From positions 15,290 to 79,289 of the forward strand of contig NZXU01000006.1 in the NCBI GenBank assembly GCA_002698425.1: a stretch of 64,000 bases of DNA, read 5' to 3'. Source of the stretch: Ahrensia sp. (lineage in GTDB: Bacteria > Pseudomonadota > Alphaproteobacteria > Rhizobiales > Rhizobiaceae). A model generated the notes under the pieces. It did no database searches. It was not told the DNA's origin and saw only the letters and a list, made by a program, of their open reading frames with translations. How positions within the stretch are numbered: the stretch's first letter is position 1; each line of letters begins with the position of its first letter. The translations under genes were made by a program, and so were the position numbers. Shown piece by piece: positions 35,089-43,099 of the stretch.

Positions 35089-36045
35089 TCAGTGCCGCGC
35101 TGCTCGCGACGGCGGTATGAGGTCGATGTCTTCGCCCGGCGGAAGCGTCGCGAAGCCGACCCGTCGGCCGGAGTGGGTCTGCAACTGCTCTTCCCCGCTG
35201 GCGGACTGATCCGGGACTTCGGACTCCGCGACTTCTTGTTCGCGAGCGCCCGCCGCTCCAAGATCTGCGCCGCTCTTCGGTTCACTGCCCGCGCGAGACC
35301 GTGTTGTTGCCTGCAACCTGTCCAGTTCCTGTTCGAGCCGAATGGAGAACTTGTCGCGCAACGCGCGAAGCGCAGCGGCAAGACCCGGGATGCCCAGCAG
35401 GCTCTCGAGCCTGGCGAGCGGCATGACACCGGCTTGCGGTTCGTTGACATCGCCGGACGCATCGAGGATCGCGATGCGGGTGCAGCTCACCGCGTGGACC
35501 TTCGCCCTCAGCGCCAGCCAGTCCGGCGCCACCAGCGCGGCTGCCTTGAGTTTCTCCATCAGCGCCCGGATCCTGCTCGACTTGTTGTCCACCGAGCGTT
35601 TGATATCGAACAGGAAGAGATCGCGGTTTCGCCTGTCGACCACGACGAGGTCAGGCATGTAGCTGTCCTCGGCAAAGACCCGGGATTGAAGCCGAATGCC
35701 CTCAAGCGTGGACCAGTCGTTGCCGCGCAAGGTCTCGCGGGCAGCCTCGACCAACGGGATGGCCCGGTCGAGCCGAACGACCTGAATATGCGGCTGCTCC
35801 TCGCAGAGAATGACCGTCGCCCGTTCGATGAGTCTCGCTTCACAGCCATAGGCATGATGGCTCAACGCTACCGCTGCCGCATGGCTGCGGAACATGGGAT
35901 CGATCCGTCGATCGGACGCAAGCATCTCCGCAAAGGCCTCGTCGAGCAGTTGGTCCAGCCGCTCGTGGAGGTCCAGCTGGCTGTCGATGCCCGCCAGATG
36001 ATCGACAAGGTCGGAGTGAGCCTTGAAGTTGTTTGCATGCTTCAT
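35089..36045 (-). CDS. PD-(D/E)XK nuclease-like protein of the AAA protease cassette
   Basis: 318 aa. A helical N-terminal half is followed near residues 168-187 by MPDLVVVDRRNRDLFLFDIK, whose PD and DIK elements fit the core of PD-(D/E)XK nucleases (PD, then D-x-K across a beta hairpin). Upstream Glu residues in the preceding helix could complete the site. The C-terminal 60 residues are charged and low complexity. Ribosome site GGGAA precedes the ATG. Nuclease activity is inferred from motif only. First large gene of the cassette. Confidence 0.7.
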   Translation of the reverse strand: MKHANNFKAHSDLVDHLAGIDSQLDLHERLDQLLDEAFAEMLASDRRIDPMFRSHAAAVALSHHAYGCEARLIERATVILCEEQPHIQVVRLDRAIPLVEAARETLRGNDWSTLEGIRLQSRVFAEDSYMPDLVVVDRRNRDLFLFDIKRSVDNKSSRIRALMEKLKAAALVAPDWLALRAKVHAVSCTRIAILDASGDVNEPQAGVMPLARLESLLGIPGLAAALRALRDKFSIRLEQELDRLQATTRSRAGSEPKSGADLGAAGAREQEVAESEVPDQSASGEEQLQTHSGRRVGFATLPPGEDIDLIPPSRAARH

Positions 36046-36236
36046 GTGTGAGTTCCCGTGTTGCCGGAACGGCGAGCCGCACGAGCACAGGCCAGCGACC
36101 GCCGACGGAAGGTGACACGAAGTCCCCTTCCCGGCCGACCGAGGTCGCCGGACGCGCCGCCGGCGCCCGCGTCTTATGCGCGGATCACCAGCTGCTGCCG
36201 TTTAGTGCGTGGTTTCTTGTGAGTGGTGTGTAGCCG

Positions 36237-36425
36237 TCAGGCCGCCGGACGAGCCGCCCGGCTGGTTGCCGCCTTCGGCTTGTCGGCAGATGCCGCCTGG
36301 CTGTTCCCAAGCGCCGCCAGCACGTCGCCGAAGGCCGTCGCCATCTGGCCGCGCAGCACTTCGCGCCGCCGCTCGGCTTCGCGTTCGTCTTCCCGCGAAC
36401 GGGGAGTTTCGATAACTTTCTTCAT
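36237..36425 (-). CDS. Small hypothetical protein
   Basis: 62 aa from ATG 36425 (MKKVIETPRSREDERE), preceded by GGAAAGGAA. The N-terminal half is a charged helix (EREAERRREVLRGQMATAF) and the tail is Ala/Lys rich. A longer frame upstream to 36554 lacks a ribosome site. No function recognised. Confidence 0.55.
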   Translation of the reverse strand: MKKVIETPRSREDEREAERRREVLRGQMATAFGDVLAALGNSQAASADKPKAATSRAARPAA

Positions 36426-36643
36426 AGCCCGATTCCTTTCCATACAAGGTTGAGGGTCAGGCCTCCTTCGGTGTTGGCGCACCGTTGGGGGCCGCTTCGG
36501 ACGATCCGAAGCAAGACCACCCTGGCAGGATCCGAAACGGATCTGAGCCCGCAAAATGCAAGCCGCGCAAACTTCTCGATCGCAAGGTTAACGGCGGGCT
36601 CACGCCGAGCCATCGGTTCGCGGCCGGAATCCGCGCAAACAAA

Positions 36644-36668
36644 AACCCCGCCGTTTCCGGCGGGGTTC
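36644..36668 (-). terminator. Rho-independent terminator of the DUF3102-like gene
   Basis: Read on the minus strand: AACCCCGCC-GGAAAC-GGCGGGGTT followed by TTTGTTTG. It lies about 30 bp after the stop of the 382-aa gene, so that gene is transcribed apart from the downstream protease cassette. Confidence 0.85.
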
Positions 36669-36695
36669 AAGATGGCAAGCTGGCCGTTCGCTAGA

Positions 36696-37844
36696 TCAGG
36701 CTTCGGTCGTGCCGGGCGCTTCCGGCTTTTCGTCCGGGTTGCGCTTGCCGCTTGCGCGCTTGCGGTTCGGCTTGGCCGCCACGGGTTCGTCTGCGTCTGC
36801 CTGGTCGGCTTTCGGCTTGCGCCCGATCGACCATTCGAGGGTCGGGATCACCTCGTCCACGAACCACGACCCGACCTTGTCTGCCGCCGGCCAGCTCTCG
36901 ACCCCACCGAGCGCGTAGAGCACCTCGCTGACCTTCCGCCAGCCGCTGCCGTCCGGGAACGGAACCGGATGGACGTTCCAATGCGGGCCGGTGTCATAGG
37001 GCTCGACGAAAACCGCGACGTTCTGGAGCTCGCTGCGTGCCCGCCGCGCCTCGTACTGGATCGCCTTCGCCAAGCCGGACTTGCCGACCCGCTTGCCGCG
37101 CCAATGCGGTTCGAGCGCCGGCTCGATCTCTGCCAGGATGCCAGCAATCCGGTCGCCGAAGACCTTGGTTCCGACCTTCACCTTTGACGTGCCGAGCGCC
37201 CGCATTCCGGCAAGCCCTCCGACGTCGGCCGGGTCGATCGCGGCTTCGGGTTCGGCCGAGGCGCTTCCGTTGGCGATCGCCCGGACATCGGCGAGTGTCG
37301 GGCGCGGCCCGTTTTCGTACCGGCCGACGACCTCCTCGATGACCGCGGGGTCGGCGTTCGAGATCGCGTAGCAAACCGTGGACGGGACGGCGCTCGCGAC
37401 CAGCCGCTTGCGGAAGGACCCGAGCTTGGTCGGCAAGCCGAGGTAGTTGTCGGCGGTGCGCATGTCCATTCCGCCCCTCTCCTTGACCCACGCCTTCCAG
37501 TCGGCCTCGTCCGCGTAACAGCCCTTGATCACAAGCAACGTGTCGCCAAGCTCGAAGGCGGCCCCGGTCGTCCGGCGGCCGATCGCCTGCATGCGCTCCT
37601 CAGCTTCCACAACGGTGGTGCGCTGTTCCGCCGTTAGCCCGGCGAGTGCATCTGGCTTCCCTTCGGCCTGTGCCGGCTTCTTGCCCTTTTCGGGTTTCGC
37701 CTTGCCGCCACGCGCGGAGCGGGATGCTTCCGCTTCCGCCGCCGGACGCGCAGGGATCTTGCCCTCTGCCGCCTCACGCGCGGGCGTGGATTCTGAAGCG
37801 TCGATTTCCTGGTCGGCTTCGATGCGGGTACTCATAGTTTCCAT
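36696..37844 (-). CDS. DUF3102-like hypothetical protein with basic low-complexity ends
   Basis: 382 aa. Residues 1-75 are an Ala/Lys/Glu-rich disordered head; a helical domain follows with ELGDTLLVIKGCYADEADWK and the helix-turn-helix-like RTADNYLGLPTKLG, a pattern seen in DUF3102 plasmid and phage proteins. The middle (about 230-330) is globular (RRARSELQNVAVFVEPYDTG); the tail is again basic and low complexity. It may be a DNA-binding maintenance protein of the mobile element. ATG at 37835 (GGA 5 bp upstream) is an equally good start. Own terminator downstream; AT-rich region upstream. Confidence 0.7.
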   Translation of the reverse strand: METMSTRIEADQEIDASESTPAREAAEGKIPARPAAEAEASRSARGGKAKPEKGKKPAQAEGKPDALAGLTAEQRTTVVEAEERMQAIGRRTTGAAFELGDTLLVIKGCYADEADWKAWVKERGGMDMRTADNYLGLPTKLGSFRKRLVASAVPSTVCYAISNADPAVIEEVVGRYENGPRPTLADVRAIANGSASAEPEAAIDPADVGGLAGMRALGTSKVKVGTKVFGDRIAGILAEIEPALEPHWRGKRVGKSGLAKAIQYEARRARSELQNVAVFVEPYDTGPHWNVHPVPFPDGSGWRKVSEVLYALGGVESWPAADKVGSWFVDEVIPTLEWSIGRKPKADQADADEPVAAKPNRKRASGKRNPDEKPEAPGTTEA

Positions 37845-38622
37845 TTACGCATTTCCCTTCAGTTATCAAAAGTCGTCACGTGTATTCGTGAAGCGACAAT
37901 CCCATTTTACTCCATTTTGAGGCAGGCTGAAACTTCATCAAATCGCGTCGCTTAGCCGAGTAAGCAATAATGTACTTATAAATTGCTTTGATTACATGAA
38001 ATAATCCGCCAATAATGCGCTACTCTGCGCCAAGTTGTCGCAGTTTATGCTTATTTTCTGCTTCACGAGAATGACTCGTCGCGCTATCGATTACTGCGCG
38101 CTTCTTTCAAAAGGGAACGTCCACACCCGCCGAGGCGGCCGGAGTATGCTCGCAAGCCAGTTGGATGAGTATTCGATTTCGCCTGATATCGGACCGGAGC
38201 GGCGGTTATGGCGGGCGCTGAAAGGCGCTTTGCAGCGCACTTCCTGAATGACGCGAAAACTTTTCAGGCCTGGAGTACAAAGCCCCGTCAGCCGCAGGCC
38301 ACCAACTGGCGAACGACCACTTTACGCCCCAAGTCGGCAGTTCGGAGCTGACCTCAGATCTCCGCAGAGCGGACATTCGCTCTGTTCTGCTCTAGGCCGG
38401 AAAGGGCGGGAAGCCGACTTTCGCTAGGCTCGGCACCAACGACAACTACGCGCTAAGTGAGAGCACTGGCTCAAGAGTGGCCGCCCTGTTGGTCGATCAC
38501 AGCCGGGCCAATCCGGAAATCTAACCGCCAAGATCACTCACATCGGCCACATCGGCAAATCCCTGTGAAAAAGAACGGCCGGGGGGATAGCTATTGATTT
38601 CGGCGATAAGATTCGCTAATTA
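37845..38622. other. Non-coding region, AT-rich at its left end
   Basis: 778 bp without a convincing gene. The first 200 bp are much more AT-rich than their surroundings and should contain the promoter of the DUF3102-like gene. TCACG-TGTATT-CGTGA at 37876-37891 is a small dyad. A 70-aa open frame at 38035-38247 has no ribosome site. Around 38480-38570 a frame ending in KITHIGHIGKSL then stop looks like the tail of a lost gene, perhaps a transposase, but it cannot be assigned. Confidence 0.5.
38253..38267. repeat. Dispersed inverted repeat, copy 3 (GAAAA-C-TTTTC)
   Basis: Core GAAAACTTTTC within GCGAAAACTTTTCAG; outer arms do not pair. Non-coding. Confidence 0.5.
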
Positions 38623-38642
38623 GTTAGTGATTACTCACTAAC
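38623..38642. promoter_or_regulatory. TetR operator GTTAGTGA-TTAC-TCACTAAC
   Basis: Perfect 8-bp inverted repeat with a 4-bp spacer, ending 12 bp before the chosen TetR start. Repressor bound here would block the exporter operon that begins with this gene. Confidence 0.8.
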
Positions 38643-38654
38643 ATGAGGCATGCC

Positions 38655-39272
38655 ATGCCCGCACGCAAACCAGCCGATGAACGCAAGGCGGAGATTGTCG
38701 ATCAGATGCTGCGGCTTGCCGATGAGGTCGGACCGGATCGCCTGACCACACAGACGGTTGCCGATACGGTCGGGCTAAGCCAGCCCGCGATCTTCCGGCA
38801 TTTTCCGACCAAGCAGGCGCTGTGGCGTGCCGTTGCCGAGACGATTTCTGATCGGTTGATTAAGGCGTGGACCGAGGTGCTGGACACCTCGAGTGACCCG
38901 ATGGACCGGATCGAAGAATTGGTCGGCGTGCAATTGCGCCAGATCGAGGCGATGCCGGCGATTCCGTCGATCCTGTTTTCACGCGAATTGCAGGCCGAAA
39001 ACGATGATCTGCGTCTGTCCGTTCTCGCGCTGATGACCAACCTCGTCACCAAACTGACCGACGAGTTGGCCAAGGGCCAGAAGTCCGGCTTGTTCAGATC
39101 CGATCTTGCGCCGATGGACGGTGCCTATTTGCTGGTGTCGCTGGTACAGGGGCTCGCGATCCGCTGGACGCTTGGAAAACGTGGCTTTGGACTGGAGGCC
39201 GAGGGCCGGCGCTTGCTCGCCACGCAGATGAAGCTTTTCCAACCGGCCGTGCGTACGGAGGAACCGGCATGA
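38655..39272 (+). CDS. TetR-family repressor of the downstream exporter
   Basis: 205 aa from ATG 38655, chosen because GAGG lies 6 bp upstream; ATG 38643 would put the start against the operator with no ribosome site. The helix-turn-helix spans about residues 12-58 (ADEVGPDRLTTQTVADTVGL, SQPAIFRHFPTKQALW). The C-terminal domain is a variable ligand pocket ending in VRTEEPA. It overlaps the next gene by 4 bp. It likely senses a compound exported by the pump. Confidence 0.88.
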   Translation: MPARKPADERKAEIVDQMLRLADEVGPDRLTTQTVADTVGLSQPAIFRHFPTKQALWRAVAETISDRLIKAWTEVLDTSSDPMDRIEELVGVQLRQIEAMPAIPSILFSRELQAENDDLRLSVLALMTNLVTKLTDELAKGQKSGLFRSDLAPMDGAYLLVSLVQGLAIRWTLGKRGFGLEAEGRRLLATQMKLFQPAVRTEEPA

Positions 39273-40432
39273 TCCGCCGCAGTGCAAGCCGCGCTCTGGC
39301 GCTCATCGCTTTGCTGGCCCTTGGTGCCTTTGCCTGGTTCTTTCTGACCGAACGCCCGATTGCTGTTCCCGTCGTGTCAGCGGAGCAAAATGTGCGCGCC
39401 AGGGTCTACGGGCTGGGGACCGTCGAGGCGCGCATCGTCTCCAATGTCGGGTTTGAAGTTGGCGCAGCCCTGGTCGAACTGGCGGTTGACAGTGGTGATA
39501 CCGTAACGACTGGTGAGGTTTTGGCGCGCCTGCACCAAACCGAACAGGAAGCGAAGGTCGCACGCACCGAGGCCGCTGTCGAAGCAGCCACGGCGATAAT
39601 TGGCAAGGCCGAGGCAGGGGCGGCGCGCGCCCAGGCCATCGTGGCGCAGCGTGAAGCGGCAAATGCGCGCCAGCAGGAGCTTTTTAAACGCCGTGCCATC
39701 TCCGCCCAGATCGCCGAAGATGCGCAGCGGGATATCGATATCGCGGTCGCGGATCTTGCCGTCGCCAAAAGTGAAGTCGACGTCGTGCGCGCACAACTGG
39801 CCGATGCGGCGGCGGCGCTGAAGTACGAAGAAGTGCTTCTCGACCATCATGTTTTGACCGCTCCCTTTGATGGAGTCGTCGTGAAACGCCATGCCGAGGC
39901 GGGCACCGTGGTGCGCGCGGGCGAGGTGATCTTCACACTGATGGACCCCGAAACCGTCCGGGTGCTCGCCTATGTCGACGAAGAACGCGCGGGCGCGGTT
40001 GCCGTGGGCCAAAAAGCCGAAATTCGGATACGGTCGCTGCCGCATAATGTCTTCACCGGAACCGTCACGCGCATCGACATCGAAAGCGATCGCGTGAACG
40101 AGGAACGTCGCGTCTGGATCGCCTGTGATCAATGTCCTGTGCAGGTCTATCTGGGCGAACAGGCGGAAGTGTGGATCACCGTTGCAGAAATCGAAACCGC
40201 GCTTCTGGTCCCCGAAGCGGCGATCAGCGGGTTTGACGGCCACCAAGGCCATGTTTGGGTGGTTGAGGAGGGCCGCGCGCAACAGGCACCGCTTGTTTTC
40301 GGTTATCGCACCGAGGACGCGCGAGTCGAAGTGGTCAGCGGCCTGCCCGAGGGCGCGAAAATCATATCGCGTCCGGTGAAGGGCCTGTCGGAGGATCGCA
40401 TGGTGCGGGTCATTTCCGAGGATACGCCATGA
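39269..40432 (+). CDS. HlyD/DevB-type membrane fusion protein
   Basis: 387 aa. One N-terminal membrane anchor (ALALIALLALGAFAWFFL), a lipoyl half (VYGLGTVEARIVSNVGFEVG), a coiled-coil hairpin (about 80-195), the second lipoyl half (TAPFDGVVVKRHAEAGTVV) and a beta-barrel region. It bridges the ABC exporter to the outer membrane. Overlaps the next gene by 4 bp. Confidence 0.88.
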   Translation: MIRRSASRALALIALLALGAFAWFFLTERPIAVPVVSAEQNVRARVYGLGTVEARIVSNVGFEVGAALVELAVDSGDTVTTGEVLARLHQTEQEAKVARTEAAVEAATAIIGKAEAGAARAQAIVAQREAANARQQELFKRRAISAQIAEDAQRDIDIAVADLAVAKSEVDVVRAQLADAAAALKYEEVLLDHHVLTAPFDGVVVKRHAEAGTVVRAGEVIFTLMDPETVRVLAYVDEERAGAVAVGQKAEIRIRSLPHNVFTGTVTRIDIESDRVNEERRVWIACDQCPVQVYLGEQAEVWITVAEIETALLVPEAAISGFDGHQGHVWVVEEGRAQQAPLVFGYRTEDARVEVVSGLPEGAKIISRPVKGLSEDRMVRVISEDTP

Positions 40433-41565
40433 ACCTCGCCTATCGCGATGTGCGGCATAATCTCTTCCGCTTCGTGCTGACGTCCCTCGGCCTCAGTCTC
40501 CTGATGGCCGTCGTGCTGGCGATGATCGGCATTTACAATGGATTGGTGGCGGATGCTCTCAACATCGTGAGGGCGCCGCAAGTCGATCTCTGGGTCGTTG
40601 AATCCGGCACGCAGGGCCCTTTTGCGGAAGGATCGAAAATTCCGGGCAGCACCCGTGACGCAGTGGCACGCCTGCACGGTGTGATCGAGGCCGGCAGCAT
40701 CACCTACCAGACCATCGAGGCCCCCTTCGCGGGGTCGGTACTGCGTCTATACATCATCGGTTTTGAGAGAGGCCGTCCCGGAGGTCCGCAAGACATCGCT
40801 GAGGGCCGGGGGATCGAGCGCAGTCATTTCGAGTTGGTGGCCGATGCCAAGTCCGGTCTGGCCCTCGGTGACATGATCCGGCTCGGGCGTGATCCGTTCA
40901 AGGTAGTCGGACTGGTCGAGGACACGACGAACTCGGGCGGCGATCCGGTGGTTTTCATCACGCTTGCCGATGCGCAGGTACTGCAATCGCAACTCGCCCC
41001 GCCGGCGCAGCGCGTCCAGGCCGCCCGCGGAGCCGGACTTTCGGAAAGCCAGGACACCGTGGCCGCTGTCATCGCGCGGCTTGAGCCAAACGCGGACAAG
41101 GAGGCCATTGCAGGGACGGTCCGGCAATGGAAACACCTCTCGGCGTTGACCCAGGCGGATCAGGAACAGATCCTGCTCCAGTCGGTTGTCGATCGCGCGC
41201 GACGCCAGATCGGGTTGTTCCTCGGCATTCTTCTCACCGTATCGGCGGTGGTCATTGCGCTGATCATCTACACGATGACCATGGAAAAGCTGAAGCAGAT
41301 CGCCACGCTGAAACTGATCGGCGCGCCGGACCGGACAATCGTCGGGCTGATCGTGCAGCAATCGGTGACGCTGGGCGCGGTCGGGTGGAGTTTCGGCCTT
41401 ATCCTAATCCTGCTGGTCAAGGACTACTTTCCGCGCCGTGTTGTGCTTGAACCGTTAAACGCGGCGGCTCTTGGGGGGATCATATTTGCGGTTTGCATCG
41501 TTGCCAGCGGGCTCGGCGTACGCGCCGCGCTGAAGGTCGACCCCGCCACGGCAATCGGAGGGTAA
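40429..41565 (+). CDS. FtsX/DevC-type ABC exporter permease
   Basis: 378 aa. MacB/FtsX topology: one N-terminal helix (FVLTSLGLSLLMAVVLAMIG), a periplasmic domain (about 45-255) and three C-terminal helices (LGILLTVSAVVIALIIYTMT; LGAVGWSFGLILILLV; AALGGIIFAVCIVASGLGV). Cytoplasmic motif KLKQIATLKLIGA fits the family. Works with the ATPase that starts 5 bp downstream. Confidence 0.9.
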   Translation: MNLAYRDVRHNLFRFVLTSLGLSLLMAVVLAMIGIYNGLVADALNIVRAPQVDLWVVESGTQGPFAEGSKIPGSTRDAVARLHGVIEAGSITYQTIEAPFAGSVLRLYIIGFERGRPGGPQDIAEGRGIERSHFELVADAKSGLALGDMIRLGRDPFKVVGLVEDTTNSGGDPVVFITLADAQVLQSQLAPPAQRVQAARGAGLSESQDTVAAVIARLEPNADKEAIAGTVRQWKHLSALTQADQEQILLQSVVDRARRQIGLFLGILLTVSAVVIALIIYTMTMEKLKQIATLKLIGAPDRTIVGLIVQQSVTLGAVGWSFGLILILLVKDYFPRRVVLEPLNAAALGGIIFAVCIVASGLGVRAALKVDPATAIGG

Positions 41566-41569
41566 GGCG

Positions 41570-42283
41570 ATGCAAAACCACTCGCCCGCACTGATCGTCG
41601 ACATAAAGGGCGTCTCCAAACACTACGGCGAAGGCGAAGCCCGGGTCGATGCGCTCCGCAATGTCGATCTGTCGATTCACGCAGGTGAAGTTGTGGCGCT
41701 GCTGGGCCCGTCCGGTTCCGGCAAGACGACACTGCTGAATATCATCGGCTGCATTGTCGAACCTGCCGAGGGCAAAGTGTCGCTGGACAACGAGCTCGTC
41801 TACGAAAACCGCTGGCTGAGTGGCGATCTCCGGCGCCTGCGGCTCGACAAGATCGGCTTCATCTTCCAGTTCCACAATCTCCTTCCGTTTCTCAATGCGC
41901 AGGACAACGTGGCGCTGGTGCTGCAACTGGCGGGCAAGTCCGCGACCGAGGCACGGCGGCGGGCGATCGAGCTTCTGGACTATCTGGAGGTCGGGCACCG
42001 CAAGAACGCGATGCCTGCGCTTCTGTCGGGCGGCGAGGCGCAGCGCGTGGCGATTGCACGGGCGTTGGCCAACAGCCCGCGCATCATTCTGGCTGATGAA
42101 CCGACCGCCGCACTCGACAGCAAGCGTGCTGGGATCGTGATGGATCTCATGCGCAAGCTGGCCGTCGAACACGACGCTTGCATCATCGCCGTGACCCATG
42201 ACGAGAAAATCTACGACCGTTTCGACCACTTGTTCCACCTGCGAGACGGGCGACTTGATGGCTTCGAAGGAGAAATGACATGA
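41570..42283 (+). CDS. ABC exporter ATP-binding protein, LolD/DevA-like
   Basis: 237 aa with Walker A GPSGSGKTT, Q-loop FQFHNLLPFL, signature LSGGEAQRVAIARAL, Walker B IILADEPTAAL and H-loop VTHDEKI. Drives the DevC-like permease. Stop overlaps the next start by 4 bp. Confidence 0.93.
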   Translation: MQNHSPALIVDIKGVSKHYGEGEARVDALRNVDLSIHAGEVVALLGPSGSGKTTLLNIIGCIVEPAEGKVSLDNELVYENRWLSGDLRRLRLDKIGFIFQFHNLLPFLNAQDNVALVLQLAGKSATEARRRAIELLDYLEVGHRKNAMPALLSGGEAQRVAIARALANSPRIILADEPTAALDSKRAGIVMDLMRKLAVEHDACIIAVTHDEKIYDRFDHLFHLRDGRLDGFEGEMT

Positions 42284-42684
42284 CAACGACAAGTATGTGC
42301 AGCCGCGCCCTGAAGATCGCGGCAGGCGTGGCGGTGGTCTTTGGCGCCCTGACCGTATTGTCAGGCGGCCGCGCCCTGTTTGGCGGGATCGAAGCGCGCG
42401 CGGCGGTAGGGAGCGCGGTGCCCTTCGTACTGTGGTTCAACTTCGTGGCAGGCTTTGCCTATGTCGCAGCGGGGATCGGTCTGGCTCTGCGCCGGCGGTG
42501 GGCGCTTTGGCTCTCGCTGGCGATCCTGATCGCCACCGCGTTGATATTTACAGGCTTCGGCATCCATGTTCTGCGCGGCGGCGCGCATGAGATGCGCACC
42601 ATAGGCGCAATGGTCCTGCGCACGGGTGTCTGGGCCGTGATATCGGCAGTGGCGGCGCGCAATCTGGGACGCACATCGCATTAA
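42280..42684 (+). CDS. Four-helix membrane protein of unknown function
   Basis: 134 aa with four predicted membrane helices (AAGVAVVFGALTVLSGG; WFNFVAGFAYVAAGIGLAL; ALWLSLAILIATALIFTGFG; TGVWAVISAVAA). Last gene of the TetR exporter operon, overlapping the ATPase gene by 4 bp. It may assist the pump or act on the same compound; no family recognised. Confidence 0.75.
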   Translation: MTTTSMCSRALKIAAGVAVVFGALTVLSGGRALFGGIEARAAVGSAVPFVLWFNFVAGFAYVAAGIGLALRRRWALWLSLAILIATALIFTGFGIHVLRGGAHEMRTIGAMVLRTGVWAVISAVAARNLGRTSH

Positions 42685-42855
42685 CAAAGGATGCAGTGAC
42701 GCGCTCGTGACAAGTCATTCGCTGCGCTGCCCACCAATGCCAGTTCTTGAGCCGGAACCCGCAGTTTAGGTGGCACGAATGAATATCCGCTTTGGTCGGC
42801 CGACGCCCGTTAGCGGTCGGTCCGTTCCCGGCCCCCACTTAGCCATCGGAATGAA

Positions 42856-43059
42856 ATGCTTTCAGGTCGCCGCGAAAAGTTTTCGCGGCGGCTGCTTCGC
42901 GCCCCAATTTGGTCATTCGGTGGATTGATCGGCGCGCCCAAGAGCGGACGTCGGATCAGGACGCTCGATCTGGTCGCGAATGATGAGGAAGATGACTTTC
43001 TGCGCCAACTGGAAAACATCATCACGTTACTCGTGAAGCGAAAGGCCGGAACCGCCTAG
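42856..43059 (+). CDS. Doubtful small open frame, possible gene remnant
   Basis: 67 codons. The second half (LVANDEEDDFLRQLENIITL) looks like a real amphipathic helix, but the first part runs through the dispersed palindrome and no good ribosome site precedes the ATG. It may be the tail of an eroded gene. Confidence 0.25.
   Translation: MLSGRREKFSRRLLRAPIWSFGGLIGAPKSGRRIRTLDLVANDEEDDFLRQLENIITLLVKRKAGTA
42868..42890. repeat. Dispersed inverted repeat, copy 4 (perfect, 11-bp arms)
   Basis: CGCCGCGAAAA and TTTTCGCGGCG around a single G; the longest of the five copies. Lies at the boundary between the exporter and the defence block. Confidence 0.65.
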
Positions 43060-43099
43060 GCAATCAACCGATGGGTTTTATCTGTACTTGCGACCAGAT

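Noticed and set aside
36202..36447. 81-codon minus-strand frame overlapping the 62-aa gene
   Set aside because: The other frame has a better ribosome site and a more protein-like composition.
38470..38570. Tail of a transposase ending HIGHIGKSL
   Set aside because: Too short, no catalytic residues or terminal inverted repeats visible; mentioned only as a possible remnant.
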